Shown here one piece after another: positions 25,387-33,580 of a stretch of 55,478 nt of DNA. This stretch comes from JBFWIW01 sp050253535. GTDB lineage: Bacteria; Bacillota; Clostridia; Oscillospirales; Oscillospiraceae. The notes under the pieces were generated by a model. That model saw only the letters and a program-made list of their open reading frames with translations, was not told the DNA's origin and searched no databases. A program made the translations under genes and the position numbers. The stretch is from positions 1-55,478 of the forward strand of contig JBFWIW010000013.1 in the NCBI GenBank assembly GCA_050253535.1. The letters run 5' to 3'. The stretch's first letter is position 1. Every line of letters starts with the position of its first letter.

Positions 25387-26016
25387 ATGGCAAGATATAC
25401 CGACGCAGTCTGCCGCCTTTGCCGCAGAGAGGGCCAGAAGCTCTTCCTGAAGGGGGACAGATGTTATACTGATAAGTGCGGCGTGACCCGCAGAGCATAC
25501 GCACCCGGACAGCATGGTCAGGGCAGGGCCAAGAAGGCTTCCGAATATGGCACTCAGCTTCGCGAGAAGCAGAAGGCCAAGAGATATTACGGCGTCCTTG
25601 AGAGCCAGTTCAAAGGATACTTTGAGATTGCAAGCAAGAAAAAGGGCAAGACGGGCGAAAACCTTTTGGCTATCCTCGAGACACGTCTCGATAATGTCGT
25701 TTACAGACTTGGTTTTGCTATGAGCCGCCCAGAATCAAGACAGCTTGTCCGCCACGGCCATTTTATGGTCGATGGAAAAAAGGTAAACATACCCTCTTTC
25801 CTTGTAAAGCCCGGGATGATTATTACTCTTAAGGAATCCAGCCGCAGTATCGAGAAGTTTAAGGCCGTCATTGAGGCTAATGCATTCCGCCAGCCCCCGA
25901 AGTGGCTGGAATATGACGCAGCAAACTTTACGGCAAAGGTAGTTGCGGCTCCGGCGAGAGAGGACATAGATCTTCCCGTTGAGGAGCAGCTTATCGTCGA
26001 GCTCTATTCCAAGTAG
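25387..26016 (+). CDS. rpsD: 30S ribosomal protein S4, cysteine type
   Basis: Primary 16S rRNA-binding protein and 30S assembly initiator. 209 residues; the N-terminal zinc-type cluster is present (Cys9, Cys12, Cys26, Cys31), as is the S4 domain (RLDNVVYRLGFAMSRPESRQ). AAGGAGG precedes the ATG; rpoA follows after 75 bp. Confidence 0.99.
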   Translation: MARYTDAVCRLCRREGQKLFLKGDRCYTDKCGVTRRAYAPGQHGQGRAKKASEYGTQLREKQKAKRYYGVLESQFKGYFEIASKKKGKTGENLLAILETRLDNVVYRLGFAMSRPESRQLVRHGHFMVDGKKVNIPSFLVKPGMIITLKESSRSIEKFKAVIEANAFRQPPKWLEYDAANFTAKVVAAPAREDIDLPVEEQLIVELYSK

Positions 26017-26091
26017 TATACTGACCCTCAAATTGGTAAGCTGAAACAATACGGCGCTTTTGCGCCCAACTTAAAAGGAGGGTAATAGTTT

Positions 26092-27042
26092 ATGATAGAA
26101 ATAGAAAAGCCGCGCATTGAATGTATCGAGACTCCGGGCGACGATTCATACGGCAAGTATATCGTCGAACCCCTTGAGCGTGGCTATGGAACGACTTTGG
26201 GCAACTCTCTTCGCAGGATACTTCTCTCCTCCCTCCCAGGAACAGCGGTCACGGCGGTAAAGATCGCCGGAATCCAGCACGAGTTTTCAACCATCCCAGG
26301 AGTTAAGGAGGACGTGACCGAGATAGTCCTCAATCTTAAGGGAATAATTGCAAGGCTTCACTCCCAGGGACAGAAGACGGTCTATATTGATGCCATGGGT
26401 GAGTGTGAAGTTACTGCCGGCGACATAAGAGCCGATGGCGAAGTCGAGGTGTTAAACCCCGACATGCATATAGCGACTCTCGGCTCCGGCGCATCGCTGA
26501 ACATGGAGCTCACACTTTCCCACGGAAGAGGCTACGTCTCCGCGGAACGCAACAAGCTCCAGCAGCCCATAATCGGCGTCATACCCATCGACTCCATTTA
26601 CACCCCGGTTCTGAAGGTCAACTACACGGTTGAGAATACCCGTGTCGGGAATATGACCGACTTTGACAAGCTGACTATCGAGGTCTGGACAGACATGACC
26701 ATAACGGCCAGAGATGCTGTGTCGCTCGGTGCGAAGATACTATGCGAGCACTTTGCCCTGTTTACCGATCTCTCCGACACCATCGGTAATGAGGACATAG
26801 TAAAGCCAAAGGCCGATTCAAAGCCGCCTGTCGTTATGCAGATGACGATAGAAGAGCTGGATCTCTCCGTCCGCAGCTTTAACTGCCTCAAGCGCGCGAA
26901 CATCAACACGGTCGCGGATCTTATCTCCAAGACTGAGGACGAAATGATAAAAGTTCGCAACCTCGGTCACAAGTCGCTGGAAGAGGTAGTACACAAGCTC
27001 GACACGCTGGGACTTAAGCTGGCGAGCGATGAAAACAATTAA
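26092..27042 (+). CDS. rpoA: DNA-directed RNA polymerase subunit alpha
   Basis: Assembly scaffold of RNA polymerase. 316 residues: the N-terminal dimerisation domain (GYGTTLGNSLRRILLSSLPG) and the C-terminal domain (about 245-310: EELDLSVRSFNCLKRANINT, then LGHKSLEEVVHKLD), which touches UP elements and activators. Ribosome site AAAAGGAGG. Canonical place between rpsD and rplQ. Confidence 0.99.
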   Translation: MIEIEKPRIECIETPGDDSYGKYIVEPLERGYGTTLGNSLRRILLSSLPGTAVTAVKIAGIQHEFSTIPGVKEDVTEIVLNLKGIIARLHSQGQKTVYIDAMGECEVTAGDIRADGEVEVLNPDMHIATLGSGASLNMELTLSHGRGYVSAERNKLQQPIIGVIPIDSIYTPVLKVNYTVENTRVGNMTDFDKLTIEVWTDMTITARDAVSLGAKILCEHFALFTDLSDTIGNEDIVKPKADSKPPVVMQMTIEELDLSVRSFNCLKRANINTVADLISKTEDEMIKVRNLGHKSLEEVVHKLDTLGLKLASDENN

Positions 27043-27074
27043 CTTAGAGAACGCTCTATTAGGAGGTAAACAAT

Positions 27075-27416
27075 ATGCCTGGAACACGCAAACTTGGCAA
27101 GACAACGGATCAGCGTATGGCAATGCTCAGACAGCAGGTCACAGATTTTCTTGACATCGGAAAGATGGAGACCACAGTCATGAGAGCTAAAGAGATCGCT
27201 CCCCTTGCTGAGAAAATGATAACGCTTGGCAAAAAGAACACCCTTGCGACCCGCCGCCAGGCTCTTTCCTTCATGACGCGGGAAGACGTGGTCACAAAGG
27301 TGTTCACTGAGATCGCTCCAAAATATGCGGAGCGCGAAGGTGGATATACCCGCCTCACAAAGATAGGACCCCGCCGTGGCGACGCAGCCGAGATGGCAGT
27401 CCTTGAATTGGTATAA
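27075..27416 (+). CDS. rplQ: 50S ribosomal protein L17
   Basis: Large-subunit protein at the tunnel exit face. 113 residues with RKLGKTTDQRMAMLRQQVTD and the ending YTRLTKIGPRRGDAAEMAVLEL. Last gene of the cluster; a strong terminator follows 25 bp after its stop. Confidence 0.99.
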   Translation: MPGTRKLGKTTDQRMAMLRQQVTDFLDIGKMETTVMRAKEIAPLAEKMITLGKKNTLATRRQALSFMTREDVVTKVFTEIAPKYAEREGGYTRLTKIGPRRGDAAEMAVLELV

Positions 27417-27440
27417 CAACGAAGCAGTCCAACAATAATT

Positions 27441-27491
27441 AAGGGCTGTCTCAAAACGTGGGATCGACGTTTTGAGACAGCCCTTTGTTTT
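27441..27491 (+). terminator. Terminator of the ribosomal cluster
   Basis: Perfect 19-bp arms (27441-27459 and 27467-27485) with a seven-base loop, followed by TTGTTTT. It closes a transcript of about 16 kb. Confidence 0.93.
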
Positions 27492-27545
27492 AACACTGCA
27501 ATGGACAGATGACAGACTTTAAACTGGTCGCTGCATCGTTTTATA

Positions 27546-27699
27546 ATACTATTCGATTAACCTAATGATAAAAGCGGCCTGTTTTCTGCCCAGCGGCGTT
27601 ATCCTCCCAGGCGGGCGACAACCCGCCATCACAAGTCTGCCTTGCTGGACAAAAAACATCGTCGCTTTTATTTTTATCATCTCAATCAAATAGTAGTAT
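27546..27699. repeat. Inverted-repeat element A, copy 1
   Basis: 154-bp non-coding element with imperfect terminal inverted repeats of about 28 bp: the left end has CGATTAACCTAATGATAAAA, and the right end, read in reverse, has TTTGATTGAGATGATAAAA. A second copy lies at 37881-38038. The interior carries GC-rich patches (GGCGGCGTTATCCTCCCAG) shared between copies. No protein is encoded. It resembles a MITE or REP-like element. Confidence 0.75.
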
Positions 27700-27774
27700 T
27701 GATAAAAAAGCAACGATAAGTAAGCCTGGCGGCTGCGTATAATTACCTCCATTTGCGGGAAAATACAAAAAGAG

Positions 27775-27804
27775 GTGTCAGTGTGAATGATCTCACACTG
27801 ACAC
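27775..27804 (+). repeat. Perfect inverted repeat upstream of spoVAC
   Basis: GTGTCAGTGTGA (27775-27786) is followed by a six-base loop and TCACACTGACAC (27793-27804). There is no adjacent T run, so it is either a regulatory hairpin or operator for spoVAC, or the remains of a terminator. Confidence 0.6.
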
Positions 27805-27880
27805 TTAATGCGCTGATTTCTCTCCCGCGTGAGGGAGGCTTTTATTAAATACTGTACAAGAAAGCATGGGAGGTTATTTT

Positions 27881-28318
27881 ATGAAAATGACGAATAAAGA
27901 TTACGGTGATTATGTAAAACAAAAATCGCCGAACTCGCCGATGGGCAAAAATCTCGTGCTGGCATTTATTGTGGGCGGGTTAATCTGCTGCATAGGGCAG
28001 GCCATAACAAACGGATATGCTGCGGCTGGCCTTTCGAAAGAGGACGCTGCTACTGCGACATCTATAACGCTTGTGTTCCTTGGGGCGTTTTTAACAGGGC
28101 TTGGAATATATGATAATATAGCTAAGTTTGCCGGCGCGGGCACTCTGGTCCCAATAACAGGGTTTGCTAATTCGGTGGTAGCGCCTGCCCTTGAGTTTAA
28201 GAGCGAGGGCTATGTTACCGGCATGAGCGCTAAAATGTTTATTATCTCCGGTCCCGTCATTGTGTTCGGAATATCGGCTTCTGTACTTTACGGACTTATA
28301 TTCTGCCTTTTGACATAG
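27881..28318 (+). CDS. spoVAC: Stage V sporulation protein AC
   Basis: Membrane component of the SpoVA dipicolinic-acid channel of spores. 145 residues with about four membrane spans and family segments KSPNSPMGKNLVLAFIVGGL in part, GLGIYDNIAKFAGAGTLVPITGFANS and EGYVTGMSAKMF. ATG 27881 is chosen because GGGAGG lies immediately upstream; an ATG at 27866 would include that site. Usually followed by spoVAD and spoVAEB; here a terminator follows directly, so the gene stands alone. Confidence 0.93.
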   Translation: MKMTNKDYGDYVKQKSPNSPMGKNLVLAFIVGGLICCIGQAITNGYAAAGLSKEDAATATSITLVFLGAFLTGLGIYDNIAKFAGAGTLVPITGFANSVVAPALEFKSEGYVTGMSAKMFIISGPVIVFGISASVLYGLIFCLLT

Positions 28319-28346
28319 ATGTAAATCATTTATTCTCTGCGGTGTT

Positions 28347-28383
28347 AAGGCGGCTCAGGGGTATTAACCCTGAACCGCCTTTT
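28347..28383 (+). terminator. Terminator of spoVAC
   Basis: AAGGCGGCTCAGGG pairs with CCCTGAACCGCCTT across a short loop and ends in TTTT. It directly precedes a repeat remnant. Confidence 0.88.
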
Positions 28384-28418
28384 AAATCTTGTCTTCCCTT
28401 TAGTGGGATAACAGTATT
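28384..28418. repeat. End fragment of inverted-repeat element B
   Basis: 35 bp matching the right end of the element at 38073-38229 (31 of 35 identical by my count: TTCCCTTTAGTGGGATAACA here, TCCCCTTTAATGGGATAAAA there). Only one end is present, immediately after the spoVAC terminator. Confidence 0.6.
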
Positions 28419-28443
28419 AACCATCATGTTGTTTGGGTTTCAG

Positions 28444-29796
28444 TTAATGGCCCCCTGCCACCTGAAAGTCCGCGCCGTCGCCAGTGAACCCGTCCTTTTT
28501 TAGCATGGATTCAAGGACGTTTATATCCGTTGAGATATCCATCGCATCGGATATGAACAGCTGATCGAACTGCTTGGTAAAACCACTCACAAGGGAATCG
28601 AGGATGCGCTCTATGTTCTTTTTTGCATCCTCTATGTTGTCGCCTGTTATACCCTGCCTCTCAAATACGCTGTACGAACGAAGCAGCTTTAACGTCGTTG
28701 GGAGATAATAACTCATAAAACTCTTTATCTGGGGGAGCTTTTCAGGCTTTTCCTGCACTATCCCGAATATTTTTGACGTTATTTCTTCTATTCGGTATAT
28801 CCGTTCAGAGACGGCGGGGTCCGGGATGGCATCATTGAGCTGCCTTATCTCGCGCAGTATCGAGGAATATGAATCGTCGGAGGGCTCGTCCATATGGGGT
28901 GGTTCCGCTCTGTCCTCGGTATAGGCATCCGGCGTGAGGACGAGAAGACCGGCCCCGACATTAATATATGCGGAAGGCCCCAAGTAACCATTTTCTACCA
29001 TTATCTCCAGGTCGTGTCTCGTAACGCTCTCGGACACGCCGGCGGTTTCGGCCAGGACGGCTATGGAGACGCTTTTTCTTCCCGACAGGATCGGCATGTA
29101 TATTGCGAAACGTCTGACGCGCTTTTTTATATGCGAGCGGACAAAAAGCGCGGAGCAGCCGCCTGCGAAAATGAACGCAGAAAAGAAAATTTCCAGGAGC
29201 CCGGCAGTCCCGGATACCATTCCGGCGATTATGGCCGCAGAACTCAGCATGGCGACAGCGCCGGCAAAAGTAAATATAAGGCCGAAAATAAGGAGAAGTA
29301 CTCGCAGCGCCATCCTATATTTTTTGGCGGAGGGCAACGCCGGCCTGAACTCTGCATCGGAGGCTTCCTCCGTTTTTTTGTCAACAGCCGGGGCAGCGCT
29401 TTTTTTATCCGGACCGGCGGAAACGCCGGCGGACGAGCGAAGGATCAGGGCTTTTGTCATATAGTTAATATACGCCTCGGGGCCGAATTTGCCGAGGGTC
29501 AGCATCTGCTGCACCTCGCGCAAAGCGGTTTCGTATGAGACGCCGGCGGCTGAGGCTATTTTGTCCATAGACACGGAAGCTTGGCCCTCGACGATACGCA
29601 TATATGCCTGAAAGCGGTTTTCAAGAACGGCATTCGTCGGCCTGGCGTAATTTTTTGCATAGTTTCGGGCCTTGCCGATCACGCCAAGCTTTGCGAGAAG
29701 CAGAAAAAGACCCAGCGGCCAGACCGCCAAGAAGCAAATAAATATGATAACCCATGATAAAAATTCACTTGAGTTGTCTGTTTTCTTGTTGTTCAT
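28444..29796 (-). CDS. XpaC-like membrane protein with duplicated winged-helix-like modules
   Basis: 450-residue protein. It has two N-terminal hydrophobic spans (14-40), a module at 61-120, two more spans (about 163-220), a second copy of the module at 229-288 and a C-terminal XpaC-family helical domain (about 325-430: SERIYRIEEITSKIFGIVQE, FMSYYLPTTLKLL). The modules look like small winged-helix/PCI-like folds: ASAAGVSYETALREVQQML...GPEAYIN and AETAGVSESVTRHDLEIMV...GPSAYIN. XpaC relatives often neighbour toxic-anion-resistance proteins of the TelA type, but none is here. The ATG at 29796 behind GGGAGA is preferred to a GTG at 29808. Role unknown, probably membrane-associated. Confidence 0.78.
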   Translation of the reverse strand: MNNKKTDNSSEFLSWVIIFICFLAVWPLGLFLLLAKLGVIGKARNYAKNYARPTNAVLENRFQAYMRIVEGQASVSMDKIASAAGVSYETALREVQQMLTLGKFGPEAYINYMTKALILRSSAGVSAGPDKKSAAPAVDKKTEEASDAEFRPALPSAKKYRMALRVLLLIFGLIFTFAGAVAMLSSAAIIAGMVSGTAGLLEIFFSAFIFAGGCSALFVRSHIKKRVRRFAIYMPILSGRKSVSIAVLAETAGVSESVTRHDLEIMVENGYLGPSAYINVGAGLLVLTPDAYTEDRAEPPHMDEPSDDSYSSILREIRQLNDAIPDPAVSERIYRIEEITSKIFGIVQEKPEKLPQIKSFMSYYLPTTLKLLRSYSVFERQGITGDNIEDAKKNIERILDSLVSGFTKQFDQLFISDAMDISTDINVLESMLKKDGFTGDGADFQVAGGH

Positions 29797-29817
29797 AATT
29801 TCTCCCACAGGATCTTT

Positions 29818-30225
29818 TTATTTATCAAGAGAGATATTTTCTACTCCGTTTTGCTCAAATTCTTCTATATATTCGTCAATACGGTCTGTAAGCTCGTCGA
29901 AATTATCAGAGCTTATCGGCTCAAAGTTCATGTCCTTTCGGGCGAGTTCCTCTGCAAGTATCTCAAAAAAAACGGTGTCCTCGTAGTCAATTATCGCCTC
30001 GTGTATGCCGCCGTCTTCGAAAGCGGCGGAAGGGAGGATCTCACCGTCGCGTATTTCGTAGAGAGAATGCATACCCGTTTTCGCGCATTGTGCAAAAATC
30101 TTACTTTCAACGTGGTCATAGTCAGCTATACGGTCGTTTTCCCGAGTGGAATTCAGAATCCAGTTTCCTATATAAACCATGTCCAGAAGACGACGGAATT
30201 CTTTCTCGGTAAGTTCGATGTTCAT
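29818..30225 (-). CDS. Acidic hypothetical protein upstream of the XpaC-like gene
   Basis: 135 residues, strongly acidic, with no signal peptide or membrane span. Begins MNIELTEKEFRRLLDMVYIG and has a C-terminal Glu/Asp-rich helix (TDRIDEYIEEFEQNG). I do not recognise the family. GGGAGG precedes the ATG at 30225. It ends 21 bp before the XpaC-like gene on the same strand, so the two are probably co-transcribed and may act together. Confidence 0.75.
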   Translation of the reverse strand: MNIELTEKEFRRLLDMVYIGNWILNSTRENDRIADYDHVESKIFAQCAKTGMHSLYEIRDGEILPSAAFEDGGIHEAIIDYEDTVFFEILAEELARKDMNFEPISSDNFDELTDRIDEYIEEFEQNGVENISLDK

Positions 30226-30419
30226 GACGGCAGACCTCCCTCAAATATCGGTCGACACATCGGAGATGTTTTATCATTATATTATAGCACGAAAGCGTTA
30301 GAAATTCCACACAAGAATACAATAAAGGCTTGTTTTCTTTGCGCTTATAGCATATCATATGGAAAGCGCGCTGACAGACGGCAAGCCGCGTCCGCACGCT
30401 TTTTTGAGGAAGTGATCAT

Positions 30420-31235
30420 ATGGATAGGAGACCTATCGGGGTCTTTGACTCGGGTCTTGGCGGGCTAACCGCATTGAGAAAGCTTATGGCGTTTTTACCG
30501 CATGAGGACATAATTTACCTCGGCGACACAGGCCGGCTGCCCTACGGCTCCCGTTCGCGGGGGACGATAATAAAATACGCGAGACAGGATATCGCTTTTT
30601 TGCAGAAATTCGATATAAAAGCGGTCGTCGTTGCTTGCGGAACTGTTAGCACAAACGCACTGGACGAAATTTCCGGCGACTATGCGGTGCCGGTTTTCGG
30701 CGTCGTTGAGGCAGCGGTAAAAAAAGCCGCAGAGGTTACAAAAAACAAAAAAATTGGGCTCGTCGGCACGGCGGCCTCGATAAAAAGCGGTACCTACGAC
30801 CGCTACATAAGGAGATTTTCCCCTGAGGCAAAGGTCTATGGCCGGGCATGCCCGCTCTTCGTTCCGCTCATAGAAAACGGACGTACGGAGCCGGGGGACA
30901 TCGTAATAGAAACTGTGGCCGAAGAATATCTGACGCCTCTGCGCGAAAAGGGTATCGATACGCTCATCTTAGGATGTACGCATTATCCCCTTCTGCATCG
31001 CATTATATCACGTACTATGGGAGACGGCGTTACGTTAATAAGCCCCGGAGAGGAAACGGCAAAGGCGGTATCCAAATATTTGGACGAAAACGCGCTTTTA
31101 TCAGATTATCCCGGCGCGGGGCGCCACAGATTTTTTGTCACGGACAGTACGGAAGATTTTGCACATATGGCCTCGGTATTCCTGGAAAGCAGCGTTTTCG
31201 GCGAAGTAGAGCAGGTTTCGCTGGATGCCTTTTGA
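30420..31235 (+). CDS. murI: Glutamate racemase
   Basis: Makes D-glutamate for peptidoglycan. 271 residues: IGVFDSGLGGL carries Asp10/Ser11, the first catalytic Cys73 lies in VVACGTVSTNA, and the second, Cys186, in LILGCTHYPLL. In most MurI the residue after the first Cys is Asn (ACNT); here it is Gly74. Otherwise the fold and length are normal. The gene starts with GAGGAAG ahead of the ATG and reads divergently from the acidic protein gene. Confidence 0.94.
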   Translation: MDRRPIGVFDSGLGGLTALRKLMAFLPHEDIIYLGDTGRLPYGSRSRGTIIKYARQDIAFLQKFDIKAVVVACGTVSTNALDEISGDYAVPVFGVVEAAVKKAAEVTKNKKIGLVGTAASIKSGTYDRYIRRFSPEAKVYGRACPLFVPLIENGRTEPGDIVIETVAEEYLTPLREKGIDTLILGCTHYPLLHRIISRTMGDGVTLISPGEETAKAVSKYLDENALLSDYPGAGRHRFFVTDSTEDFAHMASVFLESSVFGEVEQVSLDAF

Positions 31236-31260
31236 CAAACCGCCCTAAAAAGTGTAAAAT
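31232..31260 (+). promoter_or_regulatory. Promoter of the DUF1934-argS pair
   Basis: -35 TTGACA (31232-31237, overlapping the murI stop codon), 17-base spacer, -10 TAAAAT (31255-31260). Confidence 0.72.
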
Positions 31261-31292
31261 ATTCTCCTGAATTAAAAAATAAGGAAAACTGG

Positions 31293-31712
31293 ATGAAAAA
31301 AGCTATTATTTCCATAAAAGGTATACAGATACCGGAAAACGACGAAAAAGACGTTGTGGAGCTCGTCACTGACGGTGAATATCATCACGCGGACGGGGTT
31401 GCCGTTTTCAGTTATATGGAGAGCGAACTTACGGGACTCGAGGGCACGAAGACCACGTTTGAGGTAAAGGACGATACCGTTACACTGACGCGGGAAGGGG
31501 CGGTCAATACCCGAATGGTGTTCTGCGAGGGGAAGAAGAACTACTTCGCCTATGAGACGCCGTTTGGGGCAGTCACCATGGGGGTAAACACCCACGGCGT
31601 GACGGCAAAGCTGCATGACGGCGGCGGAAATCTTGAGATACATTATCTCATCGATATGGATAATACGCCAATAAGCCGGAACACTTTTAAAATCAACGTA
31701 AAGGAGTGCTGA
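31293..31712 (+). CDS. DUF1934 (YwiB-like) beta-barrel protein
   Basis: 139-residue small beta-rich protein. AIISIKGIQIPENDEKDVVE and LHYLIDMDNT-like ending (HYLIDMDNTPISRNTF) match the DUF1934/YwiB family, a calycin-like barrel of unknown function that precedes argS in Bacillus as well. The stop overlaps the argS start (TGATG). The conserved neighbourhood argues for a link to argS expression or function, but none is established. Confidence 0.85.
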   Translation: MKKAIISIKGIQIPENDEKDVVELVTDGEYHHADGVAVFSYMESELTGLEGTKTTFEVKDDTVTLTREGAVNTRMVFCEGKKNYFAYETPFGAVTMGVNTHGVTAKLHDGGGNLEIHYLIDMDNTPISRNTFKINVKEC

Positions 31713-33415
31713 TGATGATGTCGAATATGATAGATGCGGCAAAATGTCAGATAGACTGGCTAATCCGAGCGGCATATGAAAAGGCCGCCGAAAAGAGGAT
31801 CCTGCCCGCACTGTGCGAGATGAAGGGTTCCATTGAGATACCGAAGGACTCGGGTCATGGCGATTATGCCTGCGGCTATGCGATGGCGGCGGCGCGCGGC
31901 ATGAAGCTGTCGCCAAGAAAGATAGCTGAGGCCCTTGTAGAAGAGCTCGATCTCAAGGGCAGCTATTTTGACAGCGTAGAAATAGCCGGCGCGGGATTTA
32001 TGAATTTCAGGCTCTCCGGCAAGTGGTATGGCGAGGTGTTGAAAGGAATAGAGTCGGACGGGGATGACTATGGAAGTGTGGACGTCGGACACGGTGAAAG
32101 GGTAATGGTGGAGTTTGTCTCGGCAAACCCGACGGGCCCCATGACCATAGGTAACGCGCGCGGCGGTGTTTTAGGTGATACCCTGGCAGCTGTTCTTGAA
32201 AAAGCGGGATACAATGTATGGCGCGAATTCTATGTGAACGACGCGGGCAACCAGGTTGACCTTTTTGCGAAATCAATTGAGGCGAGATATCTGCAGCTCT
32301 GTTTAGGCGAGAATTCGGTTGAATTCCCCGATAACGGTTATCACGGCGATGACATAAAGGAACTTGCAAAGTTACTCTATGAGAGAGACGGAAGAAAGTT
32401 CGCAGAAATGGACGGCGATGCGAGGCGGCAGGCATTCGTCGAGTTTGCCCTGCCGTATAATATAGCCCAAATGAAAAAACACCTTGAGAGATATCGAATA
32501 AGCTTCGACGAATGGTTTCTGGAGAGCAGCCTGCACAAGTCCGGCTATGTTGAGGAAACTGTTAAGCTCCTCTCGGACAGCGGTTACACGTACGAGAAGG
32601 ACGGTGCGCTCTGGCTGAAGAACACGGAGCTCGGCGCGGACAAGGACGAGGTGCTGCGACGCGCCAACGGCTTTTATACCTATTATGCCGTTGATATAGC
32701 ATATCATAGGAATAAATTTGTCCAGCGCGGATTCGACCGTGTCATAGATGTCTGGGGCGCCGACCACCACGGCCACGCGATTCGTTTTAAAGCGTCAATG
32801 GGCGCTGCGGCTCTTGGGATTGACAGTTCTAAACTTGACTTTCTCATTATGCAGATGGTGCGCCTCACCAGGGACGGAGAGACGGTCAAGGTCTCAAAGC
32901 GTACAGGTAAGGCGCTTACGCTAAACGACCTGCTTGACGAAATATCGGTTGATGCCTGTCGCTTTTTCTTTAACGCAAAGCCGGACACGCACCTCGAATT
33001 CGACTTGGGTCTCGCCGTCAGACAGGACAGCGAAAACCCGGTATACTATGTCCAGTATGCACACGCGAGAATATGCAGCCTGGTAACCGCCCTCGCAGAG
33101 ACGGGGCATACCATAAAAAGGGCGGAGGATATAGATTTTTCGGTATTGTCTTCAAATGTCGAGCGGGAGCTGATTAAACAGCTCTCCCAGATGCCGGAGG
33201 AGATACGAATGGCCTCCCGCGACTATGACCCATCCCGCATAAACCGCTATGTTATTGAGCTTGCTGCGCGTTTCCACAGGTTTTATAACGCCTGCCGTAT
33301 AAAGGGTGAGAAAGAGGCGGTTTTGGACGCCCGGCTCAAACTTGCGGACACAGTGCGGATGGTAATAAAAAACTGCCTCACCATAGTCGGCGTTACCGCA
33401 CCGCAAAAAATGTAA
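31712..33415 (+). CDS. argS: Arginine--tRNA ligase
   Basis: Class I synthetase for tRNA-Arg. 567 residues with the N-terminal Add-1 domain, the Rossmann core, the YYVQYAHARI segment and the C-terminal helical anticodon-binding domain. KMSKS equivalent reads VKVSKRTGK. The HIGH-type signature reads NPTGPMTIGNARGG, so the first His is Thr145 (T-I-G-N at 145-148), which is unusual. Three ATGs in tandem (31712, 31715, 31718) follow AAGGAG; the first overlaps the previous stop and the second has the best spacing. Confidence 0.96.
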   Translation: MMMSNMIDAAKCQIDWLIRAAYEKAAEKRILPALCEMKGSIEIPKDSGHGDYACGYAMAAARGMKLSPRKIAEALVEELDLKGSYFDSVEIAGAGFMNFRLSGKWYGEVLKGIESDGDDYGSVDVGHGERVMVEFVSANPTGPMTIGNARGGVLGDTLAAVLEKAGYNVWREFYVNDAGNQVDLFAKSIEARYLQLCLGENSVEFPDNGYHGDDIKELAKLLYERDGRKFAEMDGDARRQAFVEFALPYNIAQMKKHLERYRISFDEWFLESSLHKSGYVEETVKLLSDSGYTYEKDGALWLKNTELGADKDEVLRRANGFYTYYAVDIAYHRNKFVQRGFDRVIDVWGADHHGHAIRFKASMGAAALGIDSSKLDFLIMQMVRLTRDGETVKVSKRTGKALTLNDLLDEISVDACRFFFNAKPDTHLEFDLGLAVRQDSENPVYYVQYAHARICSLVTALAETGHTIKRAEDIDFSVLSSNVERELIKQLSQMPEEIRMASRDYDPSRINRYVIELAARFHRFYNACRIKGEKEAVLDARLKLADTVRMVIKNCLTIVGVTAPQKM

Positions 33416-33580
33416 AAAAATAAAAAAATTTGTCGAAAGATGGAATGTTTTTTGCATTTTAAATCGTATTATAAGTATGGATAATATAATAATTTAATTT
33501 AAGTTATTATATTAAAAAGGATTACTTTTTTTGACGAAGTATAACACAGTTATGAAAAGGTTCCAAAGGGCAACAAAATT

